From positions 13,052,092 to 13,116,091 of the forward strand of contig CM059623.1 in NCBI GenBank assembly GCA_030435675.1: a stretch of DNA of 64,000 nucleotides, in the 5' to 3' direction. Below the pieces are notes generated by a model, which did no database searches, was not told the DNA's origin, and worked only from the letters and a program-made list of their open reading frames with translations. Shown piece after piece: positions 20,915 to 31,117 of the stretch. The position numbers and the translations under genes were made by a program. The DNA comes from Steinernema hermaphroditum. Taxonomy: Eukaryota; Nematoda; Chromadorea; Rhabditida; Steinernematidae. Positions within the stretch are counted from its first letter, which is position 1; each line of letters begins with the position of its first letter.

Positions 20915-21885
20915 TCATTTGGACTCGTCGTCACCATCGATAACGTCTTTGATCCAGTTGGCATAGCGGTCGATTCTGGTAAAAACAAACTTGGTTTGGT
21001 CTTTCGGTGGAGGATAAGAGGCAATGCCAATCTGGATCAGTCCACCAGCGCGGACGACAAAAAGAGGTCCACCATCATCGCCCTAAATGGACGATTCAGA
21101 CGACTTAGAAAGATCGTCGTGGAAGCTTACATTTTCAACTCCTCCCTTGTTCCCGTTGGCACACTCCTGGTTGGTTGCGAAAGTCTTGTTGTACGCTTTG
21201 CTGTAAACACTCATAACAAGTGAAATGACAAAACGCTTCGCTACCTGCATTCACCGATGGGCGTCAGAAACAGTTGAGCGGTTTTGAGATTCGGAGTGCG
21301 CCCGAATCCAGATACGACGACACTGGCTCCATAAGCCAGACTAGAAGTTCCATTATCAAGCTGGACAATTCCAACGCTACGATCCTTCGGAGTGATGACC
21401 ACCTCCTTCTCAAGCTCGACGATGGCGATGTCATTATTGAGCGTTTCCTCGTCGTAAAAGGGGTGGTCGATAATTTCCTTGGCTTTTATGCGCTGACCAT
21501 TTTCGACAATCTGACTGTTCACCGATCCAACCAGGACCTGCACGTGTTGCTTCGCTTTGACGGCGCAATGAGCAGCAGTGAGAACATGCTTCTTCGAAAT
21601 CAGAGAGCCTCCACACGACTCGGGCTGGCCCTTACTGTTGACGAACAAGAAGAGAGCGTGATTGGGAACGTCTCCCGGCCGTGCAGCTTGTCCTCCAGAG
21701 ATCTAGGAAGTAGGGAAGCCTTCATAATGATCGTTGGATGGAATACTCACAAATTCTGCTTCAACTGGGTTTTCAGTAGAACGAGAACGGCGAGTGTGCC
21801 CTGAGTGGTGCAAGTCGTCCTGCTCCTCGAGGGGAACGGCGACCGAAGAGGCGACGAGAAGGAAGAGAAGAGGAAGAATACCCAT
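20915..21885 (-). CDS. Secreted S1 pseudoprotease, nucleophile Ser replaced by Asp
   Basis: Four exons (21885-21751, 21702-21245, 21200-21131, 21082-20915) give 276 residues. The signal peptide is MGILPLLFLLVASSVAVPLE, with a pro-region HHSGHTRRSRSTENP. Mature sequence starts ISGGQ after Phe. His90 (LTAAHC) and Asp136 (NNDIAIV) are kept, but the nucleophile position 224 (codon 21076-21074) is Asp, GDDGGP, so peptide hydrolysis by the normal mechanism is not possible. The two C-terminal cysteines found in all paralogues (RYC..W and ECK) are here Ala and Ser, lost together. No stops or frameshifts, so it is likely expressed. Its nearest paralogue is the inverted copy 49697-50664. Confidence 0.9.
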
Positions 21886-21920
21886 TGCTAGTGATGGATT
21901 GACTGTACAGATTCAAAGAG

Positions 21921-22008
21921 TTTTATACTCGAAAGGTCATAGTTTTTGCCCTTTGCACTTTTGTTTTTCTCTTCTCTCCCGGAAGTCAAAAGTCACCCTT
22001 AGTTATCA
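21921..22008 (-). promoter_or_regulatory. TATA-like box and GATA site upstream of the 20915 gene
   Basis: TTTTATA at 21921-21927, TTTGCACTTTTGTTTTT at about 21952-21968, and TTATCA (TGATAA on the coding strand) at 22003-22008. The same set is preserved upstream of the inverted copy at 49697. Confidence 0.5.
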
Positions 22009-22279
22009 AAGGTGCTCTTTTGATGGGAAATTCGGTCTCGAACAAAAAGTGACCGTGATGACTCAACAATGACCCTAATGATTTGGGAAATGCTCGAACA
22101 ATGACCTTAATGATTTGGCTTGATTAAATGGGAAACTCTATTACAGTGGGAAAGGTCAAAGAATGAAGTTGTAAGACATTTCGATGTGGGGAGATTGTTT
22201 GCAGAGGCTCATGCCCGCTTATCTTTCATGTAACTCCGTGAGAGCAAATGCAGCTCGTTGTCTAATTGTTATACGGTTT

Positions 22280-22750
22280 CAGTATAACATTCGACTAAGG
22301 GAAGCCACCATGTACTTATCCGTGAACGATATGACACGGAAGTGATTACCAATAAGCAGGGAAAAGTGGACCGCGTGAGATGTGTGCCAATGTAAAGTGC
22401 ATGTTGTTCGAACGACAGAGATTTTTTTGTTCTTAGCTCTTTTGCCCTTTCAAAATACGATTTACTTCACAAGAACTGGTAATGGCGTTTCTTATTAGTG
22501 GATAAAGTCCTACAGTAGTAACATTCCATGGTTAAAACACTGCAAGAATTACATGGAAGTTAACCCCGATAAAATGAAATGACTTGTGATCTTTCTCAGA
22601 ATGAACACTGTAAAAGCAAAAAGTGCATAAATATTGACTTTTCACTAAAACGGAGAACAGATATCTGGACGTAGAACACTTCCATATAAAACGCCACGAT
22701 CATACCATTAACTCAGGCCCTTGACATCACTGTTTAAGGCGCAGAATACA
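22280..22750. repeat. Duplicated intergenic block, partner at 19.95-20.56 kb
   Basis: Same words in the same order as the 19.95-20.56 kb block, for example TGCCAATGTAAAGTGCATG and TTAGTGGATAAAGTCCTACAG. No coding sequence. Confidence 0.7.
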
Positions 22751-22977
22751 GTTCTTTCTGGCTATCTCATGTCCGTCGCATGCATCCTCAAGGTCTCTTA
22801 CTATCCCTTCCTTAGCAAAGCGGCCAATGTTTGTTTGGCATTAGGACGAATATTCTACCCTTGGCACTGGTTACTCAGCTACTGGCTACTTTAGTAACCC
22901 AAACAAGATGCGATTCAGTCGTTTATTTTATAGAAAGATACACATGAGTATATAATATGCAACTCCAGCCGCTTCGG

Positions 22978-24000
22978 CTATTTGCACTTGGCGGCTCCCT
23001 TTGTTGTCTTTTCAATGTAACCACAATAGTGCGACACTCTGGTGAAGATCGCCGGGAAAGACTCTTGGCTTCCATGAGCGATGACATCCAACAGCGATCC
23101 GAAAGAAGTGATGCCGATCTGGACGAGACGGCCAGGTTTCATGACATAGAGGGGTCCGCCGTTATCTCCCTAAACAGCAATTTTCAGAATTCAACTTTCC
23201 AAGGGGTGAACATGCCGGTGCGACTCCTCTATGGTCACCTCCTGCGCAGACGTGTTCCTCTTTTTTCAGCTTCAGCGAGTGGAAATGCCAGGCACGACTA
23301 AAAAGGAAGTTTTTCTAAGAAGAATGCAAGCTCTTACCTGCAGTAGTTGAAAGGGAAGAGAGTGACATGAGCGGCCAGCAAATTGCGACTCTGCTCGGGA
23401 CCTGACTTAACATCTGAATTGAACATGAAATACATTGACATATCATCAAGTTCTACATTTGAAGGTGCCGAAGCCAGCAACCAGAGCGTTTCTTTCCTTC
23501 AAGTACTCCTCGTCGTTCTTGTAGACATTGGACAGCTGGACGTTGTGGTTGAGAGATACGGGCGAGCTAAACTCGAGGATCGCGATGTCGTTCTGGTAAT
23601 TCCCATCTTTGCTGTACTGATCATGAACATGGATCTTCGTGACCTTTTTCCATTGAGCATTTGTGACGTTCTGAATGTTAACCGATCCGACCATGATCAT
23701 GACCTTGTCTTTCATGTTGACTGCACAGTGAGCAGCAGTAAGGACGTGGTTCTTCGAGATGAGCGTGCCACCGCAGCTGCTCGTGTTACCCTTTTTGTCC
23801 ACGAAGGCGGCTAGGGCTTGCATCGGGATCTGACCTTGCTTGATTGGAAATCCTCCGATTATCTTAAAGTAAGCTTAGGGAAACATCGGTGAGTCAATGA
23901 CGCCTACTAGCTCTGAAGGGCCGACTTCAAAGACAGCGTCGTCGATGGGAAGCGCGAGGGCTGATCCAAGGAGGCAGAGAAGGATTGGAAGAACATCCAT
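22978..24000 (-). CDS. Secreted S1 pseudoprotease, nucleophile Ser replaced by Asn
   Basis: Five exons (24000-23908, 23862-23457, 23413-23338, 23297-23216, 23169-22978) give 282 residues. The signal peptide is MDVLPILLCLLGSALALP. Mature sequence begins IIGGF after Leu. His76 (LTAAHC) and Asp123 (QNDIAIL) are kept; the nucleophile codon 23163-23161 is AAC, Asn222, giving GDNGGP, one base away from the AGC used by the active paralogue at 15806. The fourth intron (23215-23170) begins GCATGT, a GC-AG intron, placed by alignment with that paralogue, where the same junction is GT. The rest of the frame is intact. A polyadenylation-like AATAAA is found just downstream. Confidence 0.87.
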
Positions 24001-24039
24001 GACTGGAGCTGGATGGTGATGTGAGATGGCGCGCTTTGG

Positions 24040-24091
24040 TTTTATATGGTGAAATGTACTGTACTTTTCCTGATTTGATGATAACTGATAA
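24040..24091 (-). promoter_or_regulatory. TATA-like box and paired GATA sites of the 22978 gene
   Basis: TTTTATA-like sequence at 24039-24046 and two TGATAA sites at 24079-24084 and 24086-24091, the second followed by AAGTGCTGAG, a variant of the shared AAAAGTGC word. Confidence 0.5.
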
Positions 24092-24239
24092 AAGTGCTGA
24101 GTATTTATAACTGTACTTAAACCATGACAGAATGTTTTGAGCTCGGATAGAAAGCAGGCATACAGTGTTATTTTGCAACCTGTGCTAGTTCCCATGTGTC
24201 CTTTTGGGCACACCCCTGCATTCGTCATTCTTTTCTAAC

Positions 24240-24880
24240 ATTCTTCTACTCGGCTAAATGAAATTTCAGCAATCTTTGCGACGTTGATAGTCTTGTTATA
24301 ACATTTTGTGCAATCTTTTGTCCTCATATCGAGCCACATATTATTTCATCCCCTATAAAAGTGCCATTGAACTTCAATTTTTGAATCAAAACACGTCCTT
24401 ATCATGTATCGTTTAACATTTATTTCACTGTACTTCTTATCAGTGCCTGTATCGATAAAATGTGACATTTTGGCTTGCGTCAATTTTGTGGAAGGGCGAC
24501 AAGCAGCGAATTCGAATCGAAAGTCCTCTTTCAGTGACAAACACATATAGTAACTCCTTAGATGTTGCCATGACACACCTGTTTATGTTTACTAATCGGT
24601 CAGGTTAGTGGCGATGCGCTTCATGTGGATTCAGAAATTGGAAACTTCATCAAAGTTAACGTCACTTCACTTAAATTGTCGTTCTAAACTTCTATACGGT
24701 TCGCCGGCCACCGTCCGAATGATTGCCCGGTTTACTCCATAGTCCGAATGTGTACGTTGAGGAAAACTTGAATTTAGGAACCATGGATTCTCGTGTGACT
24801 GTGGCCCAGGCCACTCCAATGGTCAGGATAGAGCTCAGCCTGGGTCATGGGATCTCGACGATTAGCCTGCTTAACTTTCA
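24240..24880. other. Intergenic, nothing recognised
   Basis: No gene or defined repeat seen between the protease promoter and the inverted R2 copy. Confidence 0.4.
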
Positions 24881-24884
24881 CGAC

Positions 24885-25110
24885 CTTCACGACTTTATTT
24901 CACGAATCAAAGGCATTGCGCCTTGCGTGACACTGAAAATTTCACAAATAGAGGATGTCTGGCAGGCGTCTTCATCCTTGGCATGGCGTTGATGTCGAAC
25001 CGGTCGTAGACGGCGCATTTCACGGGCTCTCTGAATCGGCAAATCTTCGGATGCGGCAGCAGAACATCGTTTGCAACGCGTTTTCAACTCTCTCGTAGCC
25101 GGAACACCCA
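24885..25110 (-). repeat. Dispersed repeat family R2, partial inverted copy
   Basis: Reverse complement of the 3' portion of R2: TTTATTTCACGAATCAAAGGC, GAGGATGTCTGGCAGGCGTC and TTGGCATGGCGTTGATGTCG match the inverse of 7430-7545. Confidence 0.65.
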
Positions 25111-25483
25111 CACAAGTCCTTCTTTCAGACCAACTGCACGTTGTGGAAGTTTGAAGTTTTGAAGGTTTGAATTGCACCTTCAATCCAGTTGAACAGTTGA
25201 ATATTGCAGAAGCGGACGAAGTCTGTTTGAAACGAACCCGTTTCACTGGAGGACTTAGAGCGTCGCTTTGCGGAAAATTTGTTCAAGTAGGGGATGGGAT
25301 AAATATGTTGACGATAACTACTCGTGTTGACGATGTTACTCTTGTGACCCACAGCGACTCACAGGTGTTTCGAGAACTTCATGTACATATGCTTGCATGA
25401 TTTACTGTTATAAATGTTGACCTTTACAAAAATATACAAATTTTTGGTGGACGAATTTGCAGTTTGCTCGAAGTCGGGCATTC

Positions 25484-26578
25484 TTACTTGCAGTTGGCTT
25501 CTTTGCCAGTCTTCTCGGCGATCCATTTGCAGTAGCGCGACACTCTGGTGAAGACGAGATCTGGTTCACCTTTGGGATCGTAGGGACCGCCGAAAGAAGC
25601 GATTCCAAGTTGAATCAAACCTCCAGGGCGAACGACAAACAGCGGTCCACCTCCGTCACCCTACAATTAAAAGTACTCACTAACTCTCAACAAAACCTAC
25701 AGGACCGGGAGCCGAACCCTTTCCTTTGGCACAAATTTGGTTGTCGTTGAACTTCAGCTTGAAGGCTTTGCTAAAGTAAATTACAAGAACTAGAGCAATG
25801 TGTTCATAGTCTTACGTGCAAACTTCATTTTCGACAATTTTGACTTCTGCAGCGCGGAGCACAGGGCTGGGCACGGGCTTCTTTGCTTCATATGAAAATC
25901 AGTTTACATCTTATATGTGCAAAAGGGAATACCGTCGTGAGCTCCAAACCCGGAGATAACAGCGCGGGCGTTCTTTTCCAACTTAGAGTCGTCCAAGTTC
26001 AGCTGGACGATCCTCACGTTTTTGTTAATTTCCGCGTCCTTCTCTAGCTGCAGGATGGCAATATCGTTGTCGAACTTGTCCTTGCCCTTTCCGAAGTTGG
26101 GGTGGATTATGAACTTCGTTACGTTTCTGGGCTGGTGGGTCTTGCGGTCGTGAACGTCCACAACTCCTAGAATGACGACAGCAGACTTGATGTGAAGAGC
26201 ACAAGCGGCAGCAGTGAGGACGTGTTTCTTGGAGATGAGGCTTCCTCCGCACAAGAAGCGATGACCCTGTTTGGCCTTAGCAAGGATCAACGCCTGGATG
26301 GGAATATCACCGACTCTGGCCGGCTTTCCACCAAAGATCTAAACTTTTATAATGCATCCTAGTAAACACCATAGAAGGCGACTTACAAATTCACTTTTAG
26401 GGAAGAGTTGTTCAAATTCGGTTATTTCGAGTTCTTCTTCCATCTCGATTGGGCTTCGTGTAGGAGGAGAACGACGAGGATGGCGAGTGTGCCATGGCCA
26501 GTGCAAGTCGTCCTGCTCCTCGAGGGGAACGGCGACCGAAGAGGCGACGAGAAGGAAGAGAAGAGGTAGAATACCCAT
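25484..26578 (-). CDS. Secreted S1 pseudoprotease, His to Ala and Ser to Gly
   Basis: Five exons (26578-26387, 26338-25933, 25885-25816, 25770-25701, 25660-25484) give 304 residues. The signal peptide MGILPLLFLLVASSVAVPLE is followed by the longest pro-region in the cluster (WHTRHPRRSPPTRSPIEM, then acidic). Mature sequence starts IFGGK after Phe. The catalytic His codon is GCT, Ala109 (LTAAAC; 26206-26204). Asp156 (FDNDIAI) is kept. The nucleophile is Gly249 (codon 25654-25652, GDGGGP). Two triad residues are gone, yet the frame, splice sites and disulfide cysteines are intact. Its duplicate is 37742-38840. Could bind ligands or inhibitors rather than cut; this is inference. Confidence 0.9.
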
Positions 26579-26618
26579 CGCTGGTAATGGATGCATCTTC
26601 CTGGCTTAATACATACTC

Positions 26619-26667
26619 TTTTATACCCCAGTGAACGCTGGGTCGATGCTATTTCTGATATTGATAA
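26619..26667 (-). promoter_or_regulatory. TATA-like box and GATA site of the 25484 gene
   Basis: TTTTATA at 26619-26625 and TTGATAAGAG (TGATAA at 26662-26667). The arrangement is kept in the duplicate upstream of 38840. Confidence 0.5.
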
Positions 26668-26849
26668 GAGATCGGCTCAAGTGTACTCTTTGTTTTCCGT
26701 TCTTGATAATCATGAGCTTTTACAGTAAGATCAAGAGTTGTTGAGTTGTCCTTATTCCGCTCTACCCATAGGACATTTACACTTCTGATGTAAAAATTGC
26801 TTACGTCGTCATGTGATCAACAAGTGGAAAATGTAAACACTCTTTCGCT

Positions 26850-27200
26850 CTTTTTAGATGATCTGCTTTAGGCAAAGTTTTCTTCAGCGAGCGCTTCGCG
26901 CTCTCTGCGAAAAAGCACATTTCCGCTTCGCCCATCCTCAGCTGGCGATGCATAACCAAAGCGACACAGTCGCTTTATTCAGTTCAAACCGCAACATGCT
27001 TCTACACTGGTTTATCTCGAAAACACTCAGAGGAAAACACACATGGTGAATCATTCTAATTACGAAACTATTGGCTTGGAGCAGTGAAAGTGGGACACTT
27101 TTACACTTATTGTTTATTTGCTTTTTTTTAACCATTTCACTTCAAGGTATTCACTGGACAACTACAGACCACTTCGCGGGCAAAAGCCAGATCTTTCGTT
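26850..27200. other. Intergenic, nothing recognised
   Basis: No gene seen; contains a short AGCGCTTCGCGCTCTCTGC palindrome-like word near 26891. Confidence 0.35.
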
Positions 27201-27224
27201 CATGGAATACAAGGGATTTCAAGT

Positions 27225-27645
27225 CAAAAAATGTTGTGGTGCAATTTTCGACCTCTTTGATTTCTTCTGGTGTCGCCCTTTGTGAACGAGCACATATAAT
27301 GGTTAGATAGAATTAAAAGAGTGCTACATAAATAATACAAAAGGAATCTCGCAGCTCACAATGGAGAGGCATTCTGGGGGTCAACTTGAAAATGTGAGGT
27401 TTCAGGCACCATTCCTGCTGTGTGCTTTTTTTAAACATTTGGCCTCTATCTCCTTGAAGTAGAAGTGAACTCGTGGAGTGCGTGCATAGTAGCTGTGAGC
27501 GAGGGCTACCTGCTCTTTTTTTTATCCCCATTCTCTGTTACGGTACTTAACCAATTAGAAATGTTGGAGTTAACAGGACATGATCAAATCCGATGATCCG
27601 AAAAGACCATCTTTTTGAGATTAGGTCATGTTCTGATATATGACG
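27225..27645 (+). repeat. Dispersed repeat family R3, copy 1
   Basis: GCAATTTTCGACCTCTTTG, AAAAGGAATCTCGCAGCTCA, GGGGGTCAACTTGAAAATGTG and GTTGGAGTTAACAGGACATG recur in the same order at about 63390-63790 and, inverted and more diverged, at about 36815-37260. No coding capacity was seen. Confidence 0.7.
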
Positions 27646-28227
27646 ATCACATAGATAGGTGCATTCGGAAGATTAGACCCAAGGATGCTCGTGGTTAAGT
27701 GCGGAATCATAATGTATGGTGGCAGTTCATTGTACTCTACAAATCACCCATCTATTTTGCCAAAATTGTAAATATGGCGAAAAAAATGAATGTTTATCAA
27801 GTGTCCTATTTTAAATGCTCCAACACAAAATTTTATGGAATAAATGTAAGATACGTGTAGGTTATTCATACAGTGATCGATCAATTCGCTCTCTATGAAG
27901 AACGCCGAGCGAGCGGACCTTTTCGGTCGTGGTTATTGGCTCCTACGCCGTGGCTGGCCTGGAAACGCGATACTGAGCCTTTTTATCGCTTCGAAGCCCG
28001 CTCACATCGAAGGGACAGCTTCCACTCCCACGTCGTCGTCAAGAAACAAAAGAAGCAGCGACCACTGTGATCCACATTTCTTTGAGATGCATTATATCCT
28101 TTAAATAAGTGCACACTGTATGTATGCTCGCGTTATTTATGGTTTAAAAAATTTACAAATTTTACATTGTACAATTGATCCCCATGCGCAACTGCGATTA
28201 TAGTTACGCCAGGGAGGATGAGTAGAC

Positions 28228-29385
28228 TTAGAGCGAGAGAATCGGTTCCTTCTGTTGGACGGGACTGTGAGTGGGACGAGAGTGGCGAGGATGGTGAGTA
28301 CGTCGAGAGTGGTGGAACTCAGCGCCTTCGGCAAGAGACTCTTCGCTAGGCCCACGAGTGCGACGAGAATGACGAGGATAGCGAGTGGGGTGCGAGCGAT
28401 GCAAGTCACTCTCTTCGACCGGCGACTTATTCAGGTTATCCAAAGGGCTGCGAGTAGGCCGCGAGTGATGGGGATGACGGGTGTGTCGGGAGTGGCGGTG
28501 GAGCTCGGCTTCTTCGGGGCTGAATGTGGGTCTAGAATGCCGAGGAGGTCGCGATGGTCGGGAGTGGCGATGCAGTTCCTCTCCTTCAGCAACGGCAACT
28601 TCTTCAGGGCTTCTGGTACGGCGAGAGTGATGAGGCGGCCGGGTACCGCGAGTGTGACGAAGCTCATTTTCCTGAGCCAAAGATTCATCGATCGGGCTAC
28701 GTGTAGGTCGTGAATGATGAGGATGCCGTGTGTGTCGGGAATGATTACGGTGGTGGTGGAAATCGTTTTCCTCAACGGCAGCAGCTTCTTCGGGGCCACG
28801 AGTAGGCCGGCTATGATGAGGGGGGCGAGTATGACGAGGAGGGTGCGTAGGTCGAGAACGATGCAGGTCGTCTTGTTCGACATCCGACTCCACTTCCGAT
28901 AGAGGACTATGTGTAGGCCGGCTATGATGAGGATGGCGAGTATGTCGCGAATGGTTACGATGATGATGGAAGTCTTGTTCCTCGACCAGAGACTCTTCGA
29001 TGGGGCTGCGAGTGCGGCGAGGAGGTGGAGTAGGTCGGGAACGACGCAACTCATCTTCTTCCACAACCGCGGCCTCTTCAGGGCTGCGAGTGCGACGAGA
29101 GTGATGGGGAGGGCGGGTTCCGCGAGAGTGACGGAAGTCCTTCTGCTCCATAACAGCTTCTCCTACCTAAATTATATGCTTCTACGAAGGAAAAAAGCAG
29201 CAAAAACTTACGGATTCGCCAACAGCAGGAGCTACGTTCTCTTGAACAGCTGAAGCATCAAGCGGGTTGCGAGTAGGCCAAACAGGGGGAGGAGTTCGTC
29301 GGCTATGCCGAAAGGCATCTTGCTCCTCAGGAGGCAAGGCAATCGCCGAAGCGACCAAAAGGAAGAGAAAAGGAAGAACACCCAT
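28228..29385 (-). CDS. Secreted His/Arg/Ser/Pro tandem-repeat protein
   Basis: Two exons (29385-29212 and 29166-28228) give 370 residues. The signal peptide is MGVLPFLFLLVASAIALPPE, related to the pseudoprotease leaders. Exon 1 holds one repeat; exon 2 holds about ten more of 24-36 residues. A typical unit is an acidic start (VEEQDFHH) followed by HSRHTRHPHHSRPTRSPIEE. The protein is extremely rich in His, Arg, Ser, Thr and Pro, with almost no hydrophobic residues after the leader and no cysteines. The unit closely resembles the pro-region of the pseudoproteases (DDFRHPRRTRHPRHSRPT in the 18139 gene), so it probably arose by amplification of that exon. Possible roles are metal binding, polycation binding or a peptide precursor; none is proven. 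A near-identical copy is at 40128-41285. Confidence 0.9.
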
Positions 29386-29421
29386 TACTGTAAGTGGATG
29401 GATCTGACTGGTCACACTGCC

Positions 29422-29464
29422 TTTTATATCTTGGATATCTACCGGTCTTCAATTGGTCGATAAG
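29422..29464 (-). promoter_or_regulatory. TATA-like box and GATA-like site of the 28228 gene
   Basis: TTTTATA at 29422-29428 and CGATAAGG at 29457-29464, the same spacing as in the protease promoters. Confidence 0.4.
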
Positions 29465-29835
29465 GCATCAGCTGCTAGAAGGATCAGGTCAGATGGACTT
29501 TTATTTTTCAGTACATTTCATTCGAGTGATGTCCGTGAAGAACAAGACTTGCATGCTGTTATCAGCCGTAGTTCTTGTGGTTCCCATGCGTGCTGTTTGC
29601 ACTCGTTTGTACTCAAAACATGTACTGCACAGTGTGTGCCATTACATCAGCCACTTTTTCGTGGCATTCAAACAGTTATGACAGTTACATTTAAGTTAAC
29701 AACCTTGATCTTTATATGATCATGCTCATGGGATATGATATCCGAAAAACTAACAAATAACGGAAGGTTGGAATGCGTTTAGTAGGCACTACATGATTTT
29801 TCGTTGGCCACAAATCAGTGGTCTTCCTTGTACCC

Positions 29836-29841
29836 TTATCA
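29836..29841 (+). promoter_or_regulatory. GATA-type site upstream of the 30037 gene
   Basis: CTTATCA (TGATAAG on the minus strand) about 195 bp before the start codon; an AAGAGTACATTTTGACA word lies nearer at about 29956. Confidence 0.35.
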
Positions 29842-30036
29842 CTTGGAACTATTTTCAGTTAAACTGAGAATGTTATCTTGAACGGTCAGCAGTACCTTGG
29901 GCAAAGACTATGGTCTTGATCATGATGTTGCCCTATGTAGGAGCCCTGAAAACAAGAGTACATTTTGACATCAGCAGCACAAGCAGAGCCGCTCTCGCCT
30001 CAGATCATATAGAAAACATTCGCTACAGTTCGGTTG

Positions 30037-31026
30037 ATGTGTACACTACCAGTGCTATTTCTATTGGCATCTGCTGCCTACGTTGCACCTGTGCAGTTCG
30101 GCGATGGATTGGATGCCGCTGAATTTGTGAGGATGAGTATAGATGAGTGATATCAAGTATGAAACGTTCAGATCTTCGGAGGCAAGCCTGTGAACGCTGG
30201 AGAAATTCCCATGCTGGCGGTGATCCTGTTCAAAGATATCAATGGGAAACCCGACAGCTGTGGAGGTTCTCTGATCTCGAAGACACACGTGCTCACCGCC
30301 GCCCACTGTGCTCTTGAAATGAAGTCCAACATTACCGTCGTCGTTGGGGTGGTTAATATCCACAACCTGGCCGGAGCCCAGTTCAGAAATGTCAGCAGGA
30401 TTGTTGTTCATCCTCATTACAAGAACGACACCTCGCTGAACCATGACATTGCCATCCTTGAAGTCGAGAACGCCGTAACACTTAATGCCAATGTTCGACT
30501 GGCGGTGCTTACCAAAAGCGACGACACATATGGGAACGGCAAGCAGGCTGTCATCGCCGGTTTTGGAACATACAAATGTAAAAGTCTACACTTCCCTATC
30601 TCACAATCTCTTCTTTAGTGGCAGGAAAGCATAGTCTTCGTAGTCCCCATTTACTTTCAAGCAATGTAACCACTCTAAAAACAGCTGCATGCAAGTAAGT
30701 TCCAGAATGCTTATCTACACGACTCATTTTCAACTTCAGAAGCATATTGAAAAAGAAATTTAACGAGGACATTATGTGTGCTGAAGCCATGGCAAGAAGC
30801 TTAGGAGATGTAAGTAATCCTCCAAACAAGATTCGCTGATGCTTTTCAGGGAGATGATGGAGGTCCTGTCTTCGTTGTCCGTCCTGGACGTCTTATCCAA
30901 ATCGGTATTGCATCAGATGCGGAGTCATTCAAACCACAAGGGCAAAACAGGATCGTGTTTACAAGAATTTCTCGCTACTGCGGCTATATCAGTGACGTGA
31001 CAGATGGAGAAGCGACTTGCCAATGA
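30037..31026 (+). CDS. Secreted S1 pseudoprotease, nucleophile Ser replaced by Asp
   Basis: Five exons (30037-30126, 30172-30577, 30619-30694, 30740-30809, 30850-31026) give 272 residues. The start is set by the signal peptide MCTLPVLFLLASAAYVAPVQ, with the shortest pro-region in the cluster (GDGLDAAEF). Mature sequence starts IFGGK after Phe. His75 (LTAAHC) and Asp122 (NHDIAIL) are kept; the nucleophile codon 30856-30858 is GAT, Asp217, giving GDDGGP. C-terminal cysteines are present (RYCGYI, ATCQ). It lies 650 bp from the His/Arg repeat gene, divergently transcribed, and converges on the discoidin-like gene. A broken duplicate is at 41918-42603. Confidence 0.9.
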
Positions 31027-31117
31027 TCCTGTAAAGTTGTTTTTATCATCGCAAGAGCACGCTTTATGAATACAAACATAGATGCAGATTGAGAGCGGCA
31101 TGGAGCAAAGTAATTCT

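Noticed and set aside
28255..28713. Long open frames antisense to the His/Arg repeat gene (also 40614-41153)
   Set aside because: They are mirror frames of a biased repetitive exon (Arg/Met/Val-rich), with no signal peptide; the sense frame has leader, splice sites and repeat logic.
28431..29066. Second sense-strand frame of 211 codons in the repeat gene
   Set aside because: It is the +1 shadow of the repeat exon, lacks a leader, and exon 1 does not join it in phase.
30061..30444. Minus-strand frame opposite the 30037 protease homologue
   Set aside because: It is an antisense shadow; the + strand carries leader, catalytic-site context and five phased exons.
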